From JAWKJY01 sp041393535 (GTDB lineage Bacteria > Actinomycetota > Thermoleophilia > Gaiellales > Gaiellaceae), in assembly GCA_041393535.1 (NCBI GenBank), contig JAWKJY010000003.1:310001-374000 (forward strand): a DNA stretch of 64,000 nucleotides, in the 5' to 3' direction. Positions 1 through 8,106 of this stretch are shown piece by piece; within the stretch, counting starts at the first letter, position 1, and the number at the start of each line of letters is the position of its first letter. A program made the position numbers and the translations under genes. Below the pieces are notes generated by a model that was given only the letters and a program-made list of their open reading frames with translations, was not told where the DNA came from and made no database searches.

Positions 1-75
1 GGCGCGGATGTCGGCGTAGAGCTCGGCGACCCGTCCGGTCGCGTCGCGCTCGGCGATCTCCGGCAGGTCGCTCAC
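1..75 (-). CDS. DehI-like protein, N-terminal fragment (runs off window)
   Basis: Only about 25 codons are in the window, read leftward from a GTG at 75-73. The peptide contains A-E-L-Y-A-D-I-R, which resembles the start of the DehI family (2-haloacid dehalogenase / halocarboxylic acid dehydrogenase), where an L-Y-A-D-I-R motif precedes the first conserved helix. It lies downstream of the dehydrogenase at 344-1372 on the same strand, separated by a copy of the dispersed intergenic element. The family call rests on one short motif. Confidence 0.45.
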   Translation of the reverse strand, partial: MSDLPEIAERDATGRVAELYADIRA

Positions 76-140
76 GGCGCACCTGCTCCGACATCGACGC
101 CCCCGCCCGCGGCGCGCACGCCCCGTGGAGGAGTCGGCGC

Positions 141-264
141 ACGATCGGCACGGATCGGGCCGCCCGCGCCACACACCCGTGACGAGTTCCGCGCTACGCT
201 CGATAGCGGGTGGAGGCGCGGGGTGGCCCCCCGGCGCCCCGACGGGACGTGTCCCCAAGGGCCA
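141..264 (-). repeat. Dispersed intergenic element, copy A
   Basis: One of four closely similar intergenic blocks (others at 14121-14240, 39400-39540 and 49825-49951). Read in the direction of the flanking genes it has a GGGACACGTCCC palindrome, a GGGG-CCA-CCCC hairpin flanked by GGCGC/GCGCC, the unpaired CTCCACC, a CGCT-ATCG-AGCG hairpin, then a GTCAC...GTGTG half-palindrome. It fills the gap between the dehydrogenase (ends 344) and the DehI-like start (75). No gene is seen in 76-343. Confidence 0.75.
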
Positions 265-343
265 TGGCCTGCGCGGGCCGGTCGGGCCGCGCTCGCCGTG
301 CCGCGGGGCGGGCCTGGCCGCGTCGTCGAGGGCGTCGCGTCGG

Positions 344-1372
344 TCACGGCACGAGCAGGATCTTGCCGTAGTGCTGGCGGCTCTCCATCAGCCGGTGCGC
401 CTCGCGCGCCTCGGCCAGGGGGAAGGTCGCGCCGACCTGCGGCGTCAGCCGGCCGTCCGCGACGAGCGTCAGCACGTGCGCGAACTCCTTCGCGGTCGCG
501 CGGGCGGCGCCGTGGAGCGTCCACTCGTTGCGGAACAGCTCGATGAAGTCCACGGGGACGACCTCGCCGGCGTGGCAGCCGATCAGGACGAGCTGGCCGA
601 ACCGGTCCATCGCGCGGATCGACTGCTCGAGCAGCTCGCCGCCGACCGACTCGTAGACGACGTTCACGCCGTGCCCGCCGGTCAGCTCGCGCACGCGCGC
701 CGTCACGTCCTCCGTCGCGTAGTTCACGGTCGCCTCGGCGCCCAGCTCGCGCGCGCGGGCCAGCTTCTCCTCCGAGCTCGCCGTCGCGATCACGCGGCCG
801 CCGAGGAGGCGGACGATCTGGATCGCGGCGCTGCCGACGCCCGAGGCGGCGGCGTTCACGAGCACCCAGTCGCCCTCGCGGACCTGAGCCCGCTTCGTCA
901 GCGCGTGCCAGCCCGTGCCGAAGACGGCCTGCGTCGCCGCCGCCTGCTCGAACGTGATCGAGTCCGGGAGCGGGATGCACGCCCACGCCGGTGCTGCCGC
1001 GTACTCCGCGTACCCGCCCGGGAGCTGGATCCCGAACATCGTCAGCTCGTCGCAGTGCTGGTTCTGGCCCCGGACGCACCACCGGCAGACGCCGCAGTGC
1101 AGCTGGGAGAGCGGCGCGACCCGGTCGCCCTCGCGCAGGCCCTCGACGCCGGGGCCGACGGCGGCGATCTCGCCGGCGAACTCGAAGCCGAGCGTGTGCG
1201 GCAGCTGGATCGGCAGCCGCGAGACGCCGTTGCGGATGTCGATGTCGACGTGGTTCAGGGCCGCCGCGCGGATCCGCACCACGACCCAGCCCTCGGCGGG
1301 CGTCGGGTCGGGCGCGTCCTCGTAGCGCAGGACGTCCGCGTCGCCGTACTCGTGGAACCGTGCCGCCTTCAT
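344..1372 (-). CDS. Zinc-containing medium-chain dehydrogenase / quinone oxidoreductase family
   Basis: A 342-residue MDR-superfamily oxidoreductase, usual length. The N-terminal GroES-like domain has the substrate-site stretch A-A-L-N-H-V-D-I-D. A structural-zinc lobe C-x2-C-x2-C-x7-C lies near residues 90-110. The Rossmann domain carries A-S-G-V-G-S-A-A near residue 160. The catalytic-zinc cysteine position is Asn/His, typical of quinone-reductase or crotonyl-CoA-reductase-like members. The ATG has a clear GAGGAGG 4-5 nt upstream. It is fourth in the minus-strand operon beginning at 4308. Substrate unknown; an NAD(P)H-linked reduction or dehydrogenation of a pathway intermediate is likely. 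Confidence 0.85.
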   Translation of the reverse strand: MKAARFHEYGDADVLRYEDAPDPTPAEGWVVVRIRAAALNHVDIDIRNGVSRLPIQLPHTLGFEFAGEIAAVGPGVEGLREGDRVAPLSQLHCGVCRWCVRGQNQHCDELTMFGIQLPGGYAEYAAAPAWACIPLPDSITFEQAAATQAVFGTGWHALTKRAQVREGDWVLVNAAASGVGSAAIQIVRLLGGRVIATASSEEKLARARELGAEATVNYATEDVTARVRELTGGHGVNVVYESVGGELLEQSIRAMDRFGQLVLIGCHAGEVVPVDFIELFRNEWTLHGAARATAKEFAHVLTLVADGRLTPQVGATFPLAEAREAHRLMESRQHYGKILLVP

Positions 1373-1409
1373 GTGCCTCCTCGCTCCCCTCGTCCCCTCG
1401 TCGTTCCGC

Positions 1410-2165
1410 TCAGCGGGCGGCCGCGGCCGCGATCCGGCGCTCGGCCGGGTCGTCGGGCAGCGCGCGCAGCTGCTCGATCACGTCCGCGAGCGGGAGGACG
1501 TCGCCGTACTTCGCGTTGATGTCGAACAGGTTCGCCCAGTGGGGCCCCTCGGCCCGGTCGGACACGCACTCGAGCGGCAGGATCACCCGGTAGCCGTGCG
1601 AGACGCCGTCGATCGACGCCGCGCGGACGCAGCCCGAGGTGGAGCAGCCGGTCAGGATCACCGTGTCGATGCCCTGGGTCACGAGCAGCGACGGCAGGTT
1701 GGTCTGGAAGAAGGCCGAGGCGTACTTCTTCGTGATCACGATCTCGCCGGCCCGCGGCTCGAGGCGCGGATCGATCTCGACCCCGCGGTCGCCGAGCTGC
1801 AGCTCGAGCAGCGCCGGGATCTTCTTGCCGAAGACCCCGGCCTCCTTGCCCTCCGGGTCGTACGCCGTGGTGAAGAAGATCACCGGCACCTGCTTCTCGC
1901 GCGCGACCGGGAGCAGCTCCGCGATCGCCTCGACGGCGGGCGTCTGGTCGCCGCCGACCTTGTAGGACGGGTCGTTGAACGCGATCGCCATGTCGATCAC
2001 CAGCACCGCCGGGTTCTGGCCCATGCCCACGGCCGCGCCGATCCCACGCGAGGCGTAGAGCGCCTGCGTCTCGTCGCCCCAGCGCTCGCCGATCCCCTGC
2101 GTCGACGCGTCGAAGCCCTGCCCGAGCTGCTCCATCCGCTCCTTGAACTGGTCCTGGCTCGACAC
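1410..2165 (-). CDS. Isochorismatase-family cysteine hydrolase
   Basis: 251 residues from a GTG with GGAGG about 7 nt upstream. The fold carries the family's Asp-Lys-Cys triad: Asp in V-L-V-I-D-M-A (about residue 58), Lys in I-T-K-K-Y-A-S-A-F (about 147) and the nucleophilic Cys in S-T-S-G-C-V-R-A (179), with a cis-peptide-type G-C-S-T-S-G loop. Relatives hydrolyse N-carbamoylsarcosine, biuret, maleamate or ureidoacrylate, releasing ammonia or carbamate. An N-terminal extension of about 50 residues precedes the core. Between the CoA-transferase and the dehydrogenase in one operon, it most likely performs an amide or ureido hydrolysis. Substrate not determinable. Confidence 0.85.
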   Translation of the reverse strand: MSSQDQFKERMEQLGQGFDASTQGIGERWGDETQALYASRGIGAAVGMGQNPAVLVIDMAIAFNDPSYKVGGDQTPAVEAIAELLPVAREKQVPVIFFTTAYDPEGKEAGVFGKKIPALLELQLGDRGVEIDPRLEPRAGEIVITKKYASAFFQTNLPSLLVTQGIDTVILTGCSTSGCVRAASIDGVSHGYRVILPLECVSDRAEGPHWANLFDINAKYGDVLPLADVIEQLRALPDDPAERRIAAAAAR

Positions 2166-2200
2166 GCTCGCCTCCTCGTTGCGCGGTGGATCGCCGTCCG

Positions 2201-3412
2201 TCAGATGACGCCTTCGGCCTTCAGCTCGGCGAACTCCTGCTCGGAGACGCCGAGCTCGCCGACGAAGATCTCGTGGTTGTGCTCGCCGAGCGCGGCGCCC
2301 GGGTGCCGGATCCGCCCGGGCGTCCCGGTCATGCGCGGGATCACGTTCGGCATCCTCAGCGGCCCGAGCTGCGGGTGCTCGATCGTCGTGATCGTGTCGC
2401 GCGCCGCGTACTGCGGGTCCTGGAAGATGTCCGCGATCGAGTAGATCGGCGCGATCGCGCCCTCGCTCTCGGCGAAGGCCGCGAGCACCTCCTCGGTCGT
2501 GCGCTCGCCGATCCAGCCCTGGATGATCGCGTCGAGCTCCTCGGCGTGCTCGATCCGGCCGGCGTGGTTCGCGAACCACGGCTCGTCGACGAGCTCGGGG
2601 CGGCCGACGATGTGCATCACCCGCTCGGCGATCGACTGCGCCGAGGCCGAGAGCCCGAGCCAGCGGCCGTCCTTCGCCTGGTAGGCGTTGCGCGGCGCGG
2701 TGAACGGCGCGGCGTTGCCGGTGCGCTCCTGGACGATCCCGAGCTGGTCGTAGATCAGCGACTGCGGGCCGAGCAGCCAGAACAGGGGCTCGTAGATCGA
2801 GAGGTCGATCACCTGGCCCCTGCCGTTGCCGCCGTGCTCGCGCCACCAGAGCGCGAACATCGCGGAGAACGTCCCCGTCAGCGCGGCGACGCCGTCGCCG
2901 AGGGCGAAGGGCGGCAGGGCCGGCGGCTTGTCGGGCCAGCCGTTGATGTACGCGAAGCCGGAGATCGACTCGGCGAGCGTGCCGAAGCCCGGGAGCTTCG
3001 CGTACGGGCCCGTCTGACCGAAGCCGGTCGTCCGCACGATCACGAGGCCGGGGTTGATCTCGTGCAGCACGTCAGGGCCGAGGCCGTAGCGCTCGAGCGT
3101 GCCCGGCCGGAAGTTCTCGATGTAGACGTCCGCGTCGGCGAGGAGGCGCTTCATCAGGTCACGCCCCTTCGGGTTCGAGAGCGTCAGCGTGACGCAGCGC
3201 TTGTTCCGGCCGACGTGGGCCCACCACAGCGAGACGCCGTCCTTGCTCCAGCCGAGGCCGCGCAGCGCGTCGCCGCGCGGGTGCTCGACCTTGATCACGT
3301 TCGCGCCGAAGTCGCCCATCAGCACGCCGATCACGGGGCCGGCGAAGAGCGTCGCCGAGTCGACGACCTTGAGCCCCTGGAGCGGGAGCTGGCTCCCGTC
3401 CGGCGTGCTCAC
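2201..3412 (-). CDS. CaiB/BaiF family (class III) CoA-transferase
   Basis: 403 residues, standard for the class III CoA-transferases that move CoA between carboxylic acids through an aspartyl-CoA anhydride. The N-terminus G-L-K-V-V-D-S-A-T plus F-A-G-P is the usual opening, and the catalytic Asp sits in A-L-G-D-G-V-A-A-L (about residue 173, matching the formyl-CoA transferase position). The GTG start overlaps the stop of the upstream lyase gene by 4 bp, indicating translational coupling. With the neighbouring HpcH/CitE-type lyase it could activate and cleave a dicarboxylic or hydroxy acid as a CoA thioester. Acid substrate unknown. Confidence 0.9.
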   Translation of the reverse strand: MSTPDGSQLPLQGLKVVDSATLFAGPVIGVLMGDFGANVIKVEHPRGDALRGLGWSKDGVSLWWAHVGRNKRCVTLTLSNPKGRDLMKRLLADADVYIENFRPGTLERYGLGPDVLHEINPGLVIVRTTGFGQTGPYAKLPGFGTLAESISGFAYINGWPDKPPALPPFALGDGVAALTGTFSAMFALWWREHGGNGRGQVIDLSIYEPLFWLLGPQSLIYDQLGIVQERTGNAAPFTAPRNAYQAKDGRWLGLSASAQSIAERVMHIVGRPELVDEPWFANHAGRIEHAEELDAIIQGWIGERTTEEVLAAFAESEGAIAPIYSIADIFQDPQYAARDTITTIEHPQLGPLRMPNVIPRMTGTPGRIRHPGAALGEHNHEIFVGELGVSEQEFAELKAEGVI

Positions 3413-4308
3413 GCCTGGTCCCCGCGCGCCGCGCGGTGGAGCCGGAGCTTCTGCCGGGCCCGGTCGTAGATCGGGTAGTCGACGAAGCGCCCGTCGACCT
3501 GGATCGAGGCGATGCCGCCGGCCTCGGCCGACTCGAACGCGTCGACGATCCGCTGCGCCTTCTCGGCGTCCTCCTCGGACAGCTCGGCGTAGACGCGCTG
3601 GACCGTGTCGACCTGCGGCGGGTAGACGACGACCCGGCCCTCGAAGCCGAGCTGGCGCGAGTGGCGCGTCTCGTCCGCGAGGCCCTCGAGGTTCTGCAGG
3701 TCGAGGTAGGGCCCGTCGATGGGCGCGCGGAAGCCGGCGGCGCGTGCGGCGACGACGATCCGGCCGCGCGCGTAGAGCAGCTCCGTCGCGTCCTGGGTCA
3801 GGTCGACCTGCAGGTCGGTGGAGAAGTCGCCGAGACCGAAGGCCAGGGTCAGCGTGCGCGCCGGCGCGGCGAACGCGATCTCCTCGGCGAGCGTCAGGCC
3901 CTTGGCGGTCTCGATGATCGGCATGACGCGGATCGTCCCGGGCTCGATGCCCCGCTCGCGCTCGAGCGCCCAGAGGATCGCGTCGACGCGGGGGAGGGTG
4001 TCCGCCCGCTCGACCTTCGGCACCATCACGGCGTCGAGGTCGGGGCAGACGATCGCGGCGATGTCCTCCTCCATCCGACCCGTCCCGTGGCTGTTCACCC
4101 GGACGAAGACGACGGTGCGCTCGTCGTAGGTGGGGAGCGCGTCTCGCGTCATCTGGCGGGCGCCGTCCTTCTCCGCGTCGGCCACCGCGTCCTCGAGGTC
4201 GAGCACGATCGCGTCCGACCCGAACGTCCCGACCTTCTCGAGCCGCCGCGGATGGTTCCCCGGCGCGAACAGCAGCGAGCGCAGCGCCTGCTCGTCCCAG
4301 TTGACCAC
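3409..4308 (-). CDS. HpcH/HpaI aldolase / CitE-like (malyl-CoA type) lyase
   Basis: 299 residues from GTG 4308 with GGGAGG 7 nt upstream. The N-terminus R-S-L-L-F-A-P-G-N-H is diagnostic of CitE/malyl-CoA lyase-like enzymes, followed by D-L-E-D-A-V (metal/active-site region), V-R-V-N-S, and the Asp/Glu metal ligands in I-I-E-T-A-K-G and G-D-F-S-T-D. These Mg-dependent enzymes cleave or hydrolyse beta-hydroxyacyl-CoA. It is the first gene of the operon (then CoA-transferase, cysteine hydrolase, dehydrogenase), divergent from the GntR regulator, and probably makes the C-C cut after CoA activation. L-malyl-CoA, citramalyl-CoA or a branched analogue are all possible. Confidence 0.85.
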   Translation of the reverse strand: MVNWDEQALRSLLFAPGNHPRRLEKVGTFGSDAIVLDLEDAVADAEKDGARQMTRDALPTYDERTVVFVRVNSHGTGRMEEDIAAIVCPDLDAVMVPKVERADTLPRVDAILWALERERGIEPGTIRVMPIIETAKGLTLAEEIAFAAPARTLTLAFGLGDFSTDLQVDLTQDATELLYARGRIVVAARAAGFRAPIDGPYLDLQNLEGLADETRHSRQLGFEGRVVVYPPQVDTVQRVYAELSEEDAEKAQRIVDAFESAEAGGIASIQVDGRFVDYPIYDRARQKLRLHRAARGDQA

Positions 4309-4344
4309 GTCCTGCCTCCCTCTCCGACCTCCCGGCCGGCGGTC

Positions 4345-4374
4345 TTGGATCTCGACCCAGCGCGGAAATAGAAT
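4345..4374 (+). promoter_or_regulatory. Promoter of the GntR gene (-35 TTGGAT, -10 TAGAAT)
   Basis: TTGGAT at 4345-4350 and TAGAAT at 4369-4374, exactly 18 bp apart. The same architecture occurs at 27253-27282 and 45561-45590. The -10 is embedded in the AT-rich palindrome 4365-4379, suggesting autoregulation. Confidence 0.6.
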
Positions 4375-4379
4375 ATTTC
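4365..4379. promoter_or_regulatory. Perfect AT-rich palindrome, probable GntR operator
   Basis: GAAATA-GAA-TATTTC is a perfect inverted repeat with a 3-nt centre, standing out in otherwise GC-rich DNA. It lies between the divergent lyase operon (start 4308) and the GntR gene (4426) and covers the -10 box. A related site (11 of 15 positions) at 27276-27290 overlaps the -35 of the ABC binding-protein gene. Operator function is inferred from position. Confidence 0.6.
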
Positions 4380-4425
4380 GCAACGGGTCGGCATGCGCCG
4401 GTCCCGACCGGCGGGGGAGAGGCGC

Positions 4426-5106
4426 GTGACGTCGCTGCAGGGACATCGTACGAAGACCGAGCTGGCAGTCCACGTCCTCCGGGAGCGGATCAGGACGGGC
4501 GAGCTGCCGCCGGGCCACCGTCTGCGCCTGGAGTCGCTGCGCGACGAGCTCGGCATGAGCCCGACGCCGATCCGCGAGGCCCTGCGCCTGCTGCAGGCCG
4601 ACGGGCTTGTGGACTACCGCCCGCACCACGGCATCGTGGTCGCGGAGCTCGCGCCGCAGCAGGTGCTCGACCTGGTCAGGATCCGCGTCGCGCTCGAGTC
4701 GCTCGCGACCGAGCTCGCCGTGCCGTTGCTCGGCGAGGCCGGGCTCGCCCGGCTCGAGCGCCTCCACGAGCGCTACCTCGCGGCGACCGAGTCGGGCCGC
4801 GGCACCGCGATCACCGCGGCGAACCAGGAGTGGCACTGGGCGATCTACGAGGCGTCGGGGAACGATCTGCTCGGGGAGTTCGTCCGGCGCTCGTGGGAGC
4901 CGTACCCGTGGCGGACGATCTGGGCCGTGCCCGGCCGGATGGCCGAGGCGGCAGTGGAGCACGAGCAGGTGATGGACGCCGTTCGGCGCCAGGACGTCCC
5001 GGCCGCGGCCGCGCTGATGCGGTCGCACCTCGAGTCGAGCGCGTACGCGCTGCTCGACCGGCTGGAGCGGACGGGGCCGGCGGACGGAGGAGGAGGGACG
5101 ACGTGA
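4426..5106 (+). CDS. GntR family transcriptional regulator (FadR/FCD subfamily)
   Basis: 226 residues from GTG 4426, preceded by GGGGGAGAGG. An in-frame ATG at 4393 would add 11 residues but has no ribosome site and lies 14 nt past the operator palindrome. An N-terminal winged helix (T-E-L-A-V-H-V-L-R-E-R-I, then S-P-T-P-I-R-E-A-L-R-L-L and G-L-V-D-Y-R-P-H-H-G) is followed by an all-helical FCD-type effector domain with the E-W-H-W region and a late H-L-E-S. FCD regulators usually respond to a pathway acid. It is divergent from the lyase operon and overlaps the amidase start by 4 bp, so it probably controls both and itself. Confidence 0.9.
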   Translation: MTSLQGHRTKTELAVHVLRERIRTGELPPGHRLRLESLRDELGMSPTPIREALRLLQADGLVDYRPHHGIVVAELAPQQVLDLVRIRVALESLATELAVPLLGEAGLARLERLHERYLAATESGRGTAITAANQEWHWAIYEASGNDLLGEFVRRSWEPYPWRTIWAVPGRMAEAAVEHEQVMDAVRRQDVPAAAALMRSHLESSAYALLDRLERTGPADGGGGTT

Positions 5107-6500
5107 CCGGAGACCTGGACGGACTGCTCGCGCCGGGCGTGATCGGGCGCCTGCAGCGCGGCGAGGTGCGCTCGACCGAGCTGGTCGAGGCCTGCCTGGC
5201 GCAGATCGAGGCGCACCAGCCGGCGTTGAAGGCGTTCGTGACCGTGACGCCCGAGCGCGCCCGCGCCGAGGCCGCCGCCGCCGACGAGGCGCTCGCGCGC
5301 GGCCAGCGGCTCGGGCCGCTGCACGGGCTGCCGATCACGCTGAAGGACAACATCGACACGGCCGGGCTGCGGACGACGGCCGGCTCGGCCTTCCTGGCCG
5401 ACAACGTGCCGGCGGAGGACGCGACCGTCGCCCGCCGGGTGCGCGAGGCGGGTGCCGTCCTGCTGGGGAAGGTGCAGCTGCACGAGTTCGCCTTCGGCGG
5501 CACGACGCAGAACCCGCACTACGGGCCGTGCCGCAACCCGTGGGACGCCGAGCGGATCCCGGGCGGATCGAGCGGCGGCTCGGGCTGCTCCGTCGCCGCG
5601 GGGATGTGCGCGCTCTCGCTCGGCACCGACACCGGCGGCTCCGTCCGGATCCCGGGCGCCCTGAACGGCGTCACCGGGCTCCGCCCGACGCTCGGTCGGG
5701 TCTCCAACCGGGGCGTCTTCCCCGTCACGTGGTCGTTCGACACCGTCGGCCCGCTCGCGCGCGGTGTCGAGGACGTTGCGATCTCGCTCGGCGCGATGTC
5801 GGGCTTCGACGTGCCCGACGGCCTGTCCGTCGACCGGCCCGTCCCGGACTTCGCCGCGGGGCTCGACGCGGGCGTCGACGGCCTGCGGATCGGGCTGCCG
5901 CGCTCGTTCTACCTCGAGGAGTGCGACCCGGAGGTCGAGGCCGCCGTCCGCGCGGCGCTCGACGTGCTCGCCGGCCTCGGCGCGGAGCTGGTCGAGATCG
6001 ACCTCCCGGGCGCCGCCGACGCCGTCACGGCCTGCACGCGGATCATCTGGGCGGAGGCGCGGGCGCAGCACGAGCGCCGCTACGCCGACGAGAAGGGGCG
6101 CTTCGGCGAGGACCTGCAGCGGCGGCTCGCGCTCGCCGACGGGGTCAGCTCGATGGACTACGCCCGCGCGGTCGAGGCCTCCCGCCACTGGCGGCGCGAG
6201 GTGGAGCTCGCGTTCCGGCAGGTGGACGTGATCGCCTCGCCGACGAGCGGCACGGTCGCGCCCCTCGCCGCCAGCGCGGAGATGATCGAGACGACCGTCC
6301 GGCTGACCCGCTTCACGTACGGCTGGTCGCTCGCCGGGCTGCCGGCGATCTCGCTCCCCTGCGGCTTCGGCGCGGCCGGGATGCCCGTCGGCCTCCAGCT
6401 CGCGGGGCGGCCGTTCGAGGAGGACGTCCTCCTGCGGGCGGGCGCCTCGTTCCAGGCGGCGACGAGCTGGCACACGGAGGCGCCGGGGCTCGGCGGCTGA
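5103..6500 (+). CDS. Amidase (amidase signature family)
   Basis: 465 residues beginning GTG-ACC, overlapping the GntR stop (GTGA). It has the complete Ser-cisSer-Lys machinery: Lys in P-I-T-L-K-D-N (about residue 81), the cis-Ser and nucleophile in G-G-S-S-G-G-S-G-C-S, and G-T-D-T-G-G-S-V-R-I-P. The family hydrolyses amides to acids plus ammonia; members include GatA, AtzE/AtzF and allophanate hydrolase. No C-terminal allophanate-hydrolase domain follows. Co-transcribed with GntR and divergent from a lyase/CoA-transferase operon, it probably feeds that pathway. A non-tRNA, catabolic amidase is favoured over GatA because no gatB or gatC adjoins it. Confidence 0.9.
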   Translation: MTGDLDGLLAPGVIGRLQRGEVRSTELVEACLAQIEAHQPALKAFVTVTPERARAEAAAADEALARGQRLGPLHGLPITLKDNIDTAGLRTTAGSAFLADNVPAEDATVARRVREAGAVLLGKVQLHEFAFGGTTQNPHYGPCRNPWDAERIPGGSSGGSGCSVAAGMCALSLGTDTGGSVRIPGALNGVTGLRPTLGRVSNRGVFPVTWSFDTVGPLARGVEDVAISLGAMSGFDVPDGLSVDRPVPDFAAGLDAGVDGLRIGLPRSFYLEECDPEVEAAVRAALDVLAGLGAELVEIDLPGAADAVTACTRIIWAEARAQHERRYADEKGRFGEDLQRRLALADGVSSMDYARAVEASRHWRREVELAFRQVDVIASPTSGTVAPLAASAEMIETTVRLTRFTYGWSLAGLPAISLPCGFGAAGMPVGLQLAGRPFEEDVLLRAGASFQAATSWHTEAPGLGG

Positions 6501-6573
6501 GGCCGTCTGCGGCGGCGTCTAGCATCCCTGCGGGCGCGATCGCGCCGTGCGGTGGAGGACTGGGGCAGCGGAC

Positions 6574-7257
6574 ATGGCGAGGATCCTCGTCGCGGAAGAC
6601 GATCAGGACGTGGCCGACGTGCTCTCGCGCGCGCTCGGCCAGGCCGGCTTCGAGGTCGCGCGCGTCGGCGACGGCGACGCCGCGCTCGCCGCCTTCCGGG
6701 CGAGCGAGTACGACCTCGTCCTGCTCGACTGGCTCCTGCCGGGCGTCCCCGGCATCGACGTCTGCCGGGCGCTGCGCGCCGAGAGCGCCGTCCCGATCAT
6801 CATGCTGACCGGGCGCGACCGCGAGGTCGACCGGGTGCTCGGGCTCGAGCTCGGCGCGGACGACTACGTCACGAAGCCGTTCTCGCCGCAGGAGCTGGTC
6901 AGCCGGGTCCGGGCCCAGCTCCGGCGCCGTGCGCTCGATCGCGACCTGGCCGCGACCGTCATCACCGTCGGCGGCGTCCGGATCGACCTCGCGCGCCACG
7001 AGGTCTCGGTCGATGGCGAGCCCGTCCTGCTGACGCCGTCCGAGCTGCGCATCCTCACCCTGCTCGCGCAGCACCCGGGCCGGGTCTTCGGCCGGGACGA
7101 GCTGGTCGAGCCCCTCTGGGGCTCGACGCACGTCGGCGACGCGCGCACCGCGGACGGCCACGTGGCCGGGCTCCGCCGGAAGATCGAGCGCGACCCCGCG
7201 CACCCGAGCCGCATCGTCACGGTGCGGAACGTGGGCTACAAGCTCCAGCCCGCCTAG
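6574..7257 (+). CDS. OmpR/PhoB-type response regulator (orphan)
   Basis: 227 residues: receiver domain (1-115) with acidic pair E-D-D near residue 8, phospho-acceptor Asp52 in V-L-L-D-W-L-L-P-G, Thr in I-M-L-T-G, and Lys in V-T-K-P-F. A C-terminal winged helix (about 130-225) contains L-T-P-S-E-L-R-I-L and R-T-A-D-G-H-V-A-G-L-R-R-K. The ATG at 6574 was chosen because it begins the receiver strand M-A-R-I-L-V-A-E-D; an upstream GTG adds nine residues. TAGCAT at 6520 is a possible -10. No histidine kinase is adjacent, so the partner is unknown. Confidence 0.92.
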   Translation: MARILVAEDDQDVADVLSRALGQAGFEVARVGDGDAALAAFRASEYDLVLLDWLLPGVPGIDVCRALRAESAVPIIMLTGRDREVDRVLGLELGADDYVTKPFSPQELVSRVRAQLRRRALDRDLAATVITVGGVRIDLARHEVSVDGEPVLLTPSELRILTLLAQHPGRVFGRDELVEPLWGSTHVGDARTADGHVAGLRRKIERDPAHPSRIVTVRNVGYKLQPA

Positions 7258-7274
7258 CGGGCCGGGCGCCGTTT

Positions 7275-7290
7275 GTGGCGAAATCGCCAC
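7275..7290 (+). other. Palindrome/hairpin just after the response regulator
   Basis: GTGGCG-AAAT-CGCCAC, a 6-bp perfect stem extended by partly complementary TTT/GAAA flanks, 18 nt after the stop at 7257. It may be part of a terminator or an operator; there is no T-run. Confidence 0.4.
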
Positions 7291-7363
7291 GAAACGACGG
7301 GGGAACCGGCATCCGGCGAGCGCAGATCGGCGCTCGGCCGGCCGTACTCTAGGAGGGGATGCC

Positions 7364-7423
7364 GGGAGCCCCGGCGTCGCCTGCGGCGCAGGGCAGTGCG
7401 CCGCGGGCGACGCGGGGGCTCCC
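7364..7423. terminator. Long hairpin in convergent intergenic region
   Basis: Arms 7364-7390 and 7397-7423 pair over 27 positions with two mismatches around a GGGCAG loop. It sits between the convergent genes ending at 7257 and 7459, so it fits a bidirectional terminator. A perfect 25-bp hairpin with the same GGGCAG loop lies at 57710-57765. An AGGAGGGG-ATG precedes this hairpin, but the frame it opens runs through the stem and looks accidental. Confidence 0.65.
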
Positions 7424-7458
7424 CGTCGTTCGGCGCGCGTGCGCCGGCGGGCGGACGC

Positions 7459-7881
7459 TCAGGCCTGGTTGAGCTCGGTCTCGACGAGCCGCTGCGCCCG
7501 CTCGATGGCCTCGATCTCCTGCCCCGTCCACTCGCGCGGCTCGGCGGCGTGATGGACGGAGATGATCCCGATCATCCTCCCGTCCCGCATGACCGGCGCG
7601 AGCATCTGCGAGAGCGTCCCGTACAGCTCGATCAGCTGCATCGGCGGCGCCGGTCCCTCGCGCACGTCCGGCTGGACGAGGATGCGCTGCTCCTCCTCGA
7701 GCCACTTGAACGTGGCGGTCTGGCGCAGGTCGAACGGGGTCGGGCCCTTGAGGGAGCCCGCGCCCTCGCCGAGCGACTCGACGGCGATCGGGAAGGTGCC
7801 GTCCTCCACCTCGAGGCGGAGCGTCGTCCGGAAGACGTTCGTCTCCTGGCGCAGGTCGTCGATGATCTTCTGGAGTCCCAT
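7459..7881 (-). CDS. Small stand-alone GAF-domain protein
   Basis: 140 residues, essentially one GAF domain. The C-terminal half is typical: P-V-M-R-D-G-R-M-I-G-I-I-S-V-H-H, then E-W-T-G-Q-E-I-E-A-I-E-R-A. GAF domains bind small ligands or sense light or redox state; no output domain is attached, so it may act as a ligand-binding partner of another protein. It is transcribed divergently from the AtzG-like gene across a 30-nt gap, where GATAGT lies 7 nt before this ATG. Function is unassigned. Confidence 0.75.
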   Translation of the reverse strand: MGLQKIIDDLRQETNVFRTTLRLEVEDGTFPIAVESLGEGAGSLKGPTPFDLRQTATFKWLEEEQRILVQPDVREGPAPPMQLIELYGTLSQMLAPVMRDGRMIGIISVHHAAEPREWTGQEIEAIERAQRLVETELNQA

Positions 7882-7911
7882 GGCGCGGACTATCGCATAT
7901 CGTGGCGGTCG

Positions 7912-8106
7912 ATGGACGCGGAGCGCTCGCCCGTGACGCCCGGGGACGTCTCCCGGCTCGCCTCCCTCGCCGGGCTCGCCTTCCCCGAGGACGACCTGGA
8001 GCCGGTCGCGGCCGGGCTCGACGGCCTGCTCGCGTTCCTCGCGCCGCTGCTCGACCCGGCGCTCGACGACCCGGACCCCCTCGTCCACGACCCGCGCTGG
8101 CCGTGA
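7912..8106 (+). CDS. AtzG/GatC-like small subunit of an amidase
   Basis: 64 residues. The pattern S-R-L-A-S-L-A-G-L-A-F-P-E-D-D-L near residues 13-28, followed by a helical L-D-G-L-L-A-F-L and a proline/aspartate-rich tail, resembles GatC and AtzG, the small chaperone subunits of amidotransferase or 1-carboxybiuret hydrolase (AtzE-AtzG). It overlaps the downstream amidase by 4 bp (GTGA), the arrangement expected for subunits made together. A TATCGT box ends 8 nt before the ATG. A role in stabilising the amidase at 8103 is likely; true GatC function is unlikely because no gatB adjoins it. Confidence 0.7.
   Translation: MDAERSPVTPGDVSRLASLAGLAFPEDDLEPVAAGLDGLLAFLAPLLDPALDDPDPLVHDPRWP

Noticed and set aside
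223..546. Open frame starting GTG after GGTGGAGG inside the dispersed element, with similar first residues in copies A and D
   Set aside because: The shared GGGACRTGTCCC palindrome falls in different reading frames in copies A and C, and the frames diverge and run antisense over real genes. DNA or RNA conservation explains the likeness better than a protein.
5103..6500. GatA subunit of Asp/Glu-tRNA amidotransferase
   Set aside because: No gatB or gatC adjoins it, and it is coupled to a GntR regulator of a catabolic operon.
7359..7470. Small ORF after AGGAGGGG-ATG at 7359
   Set aside because: The frame runs straight through a 27-bp hairpin between convergent genes; a terminator explains the sequence better.
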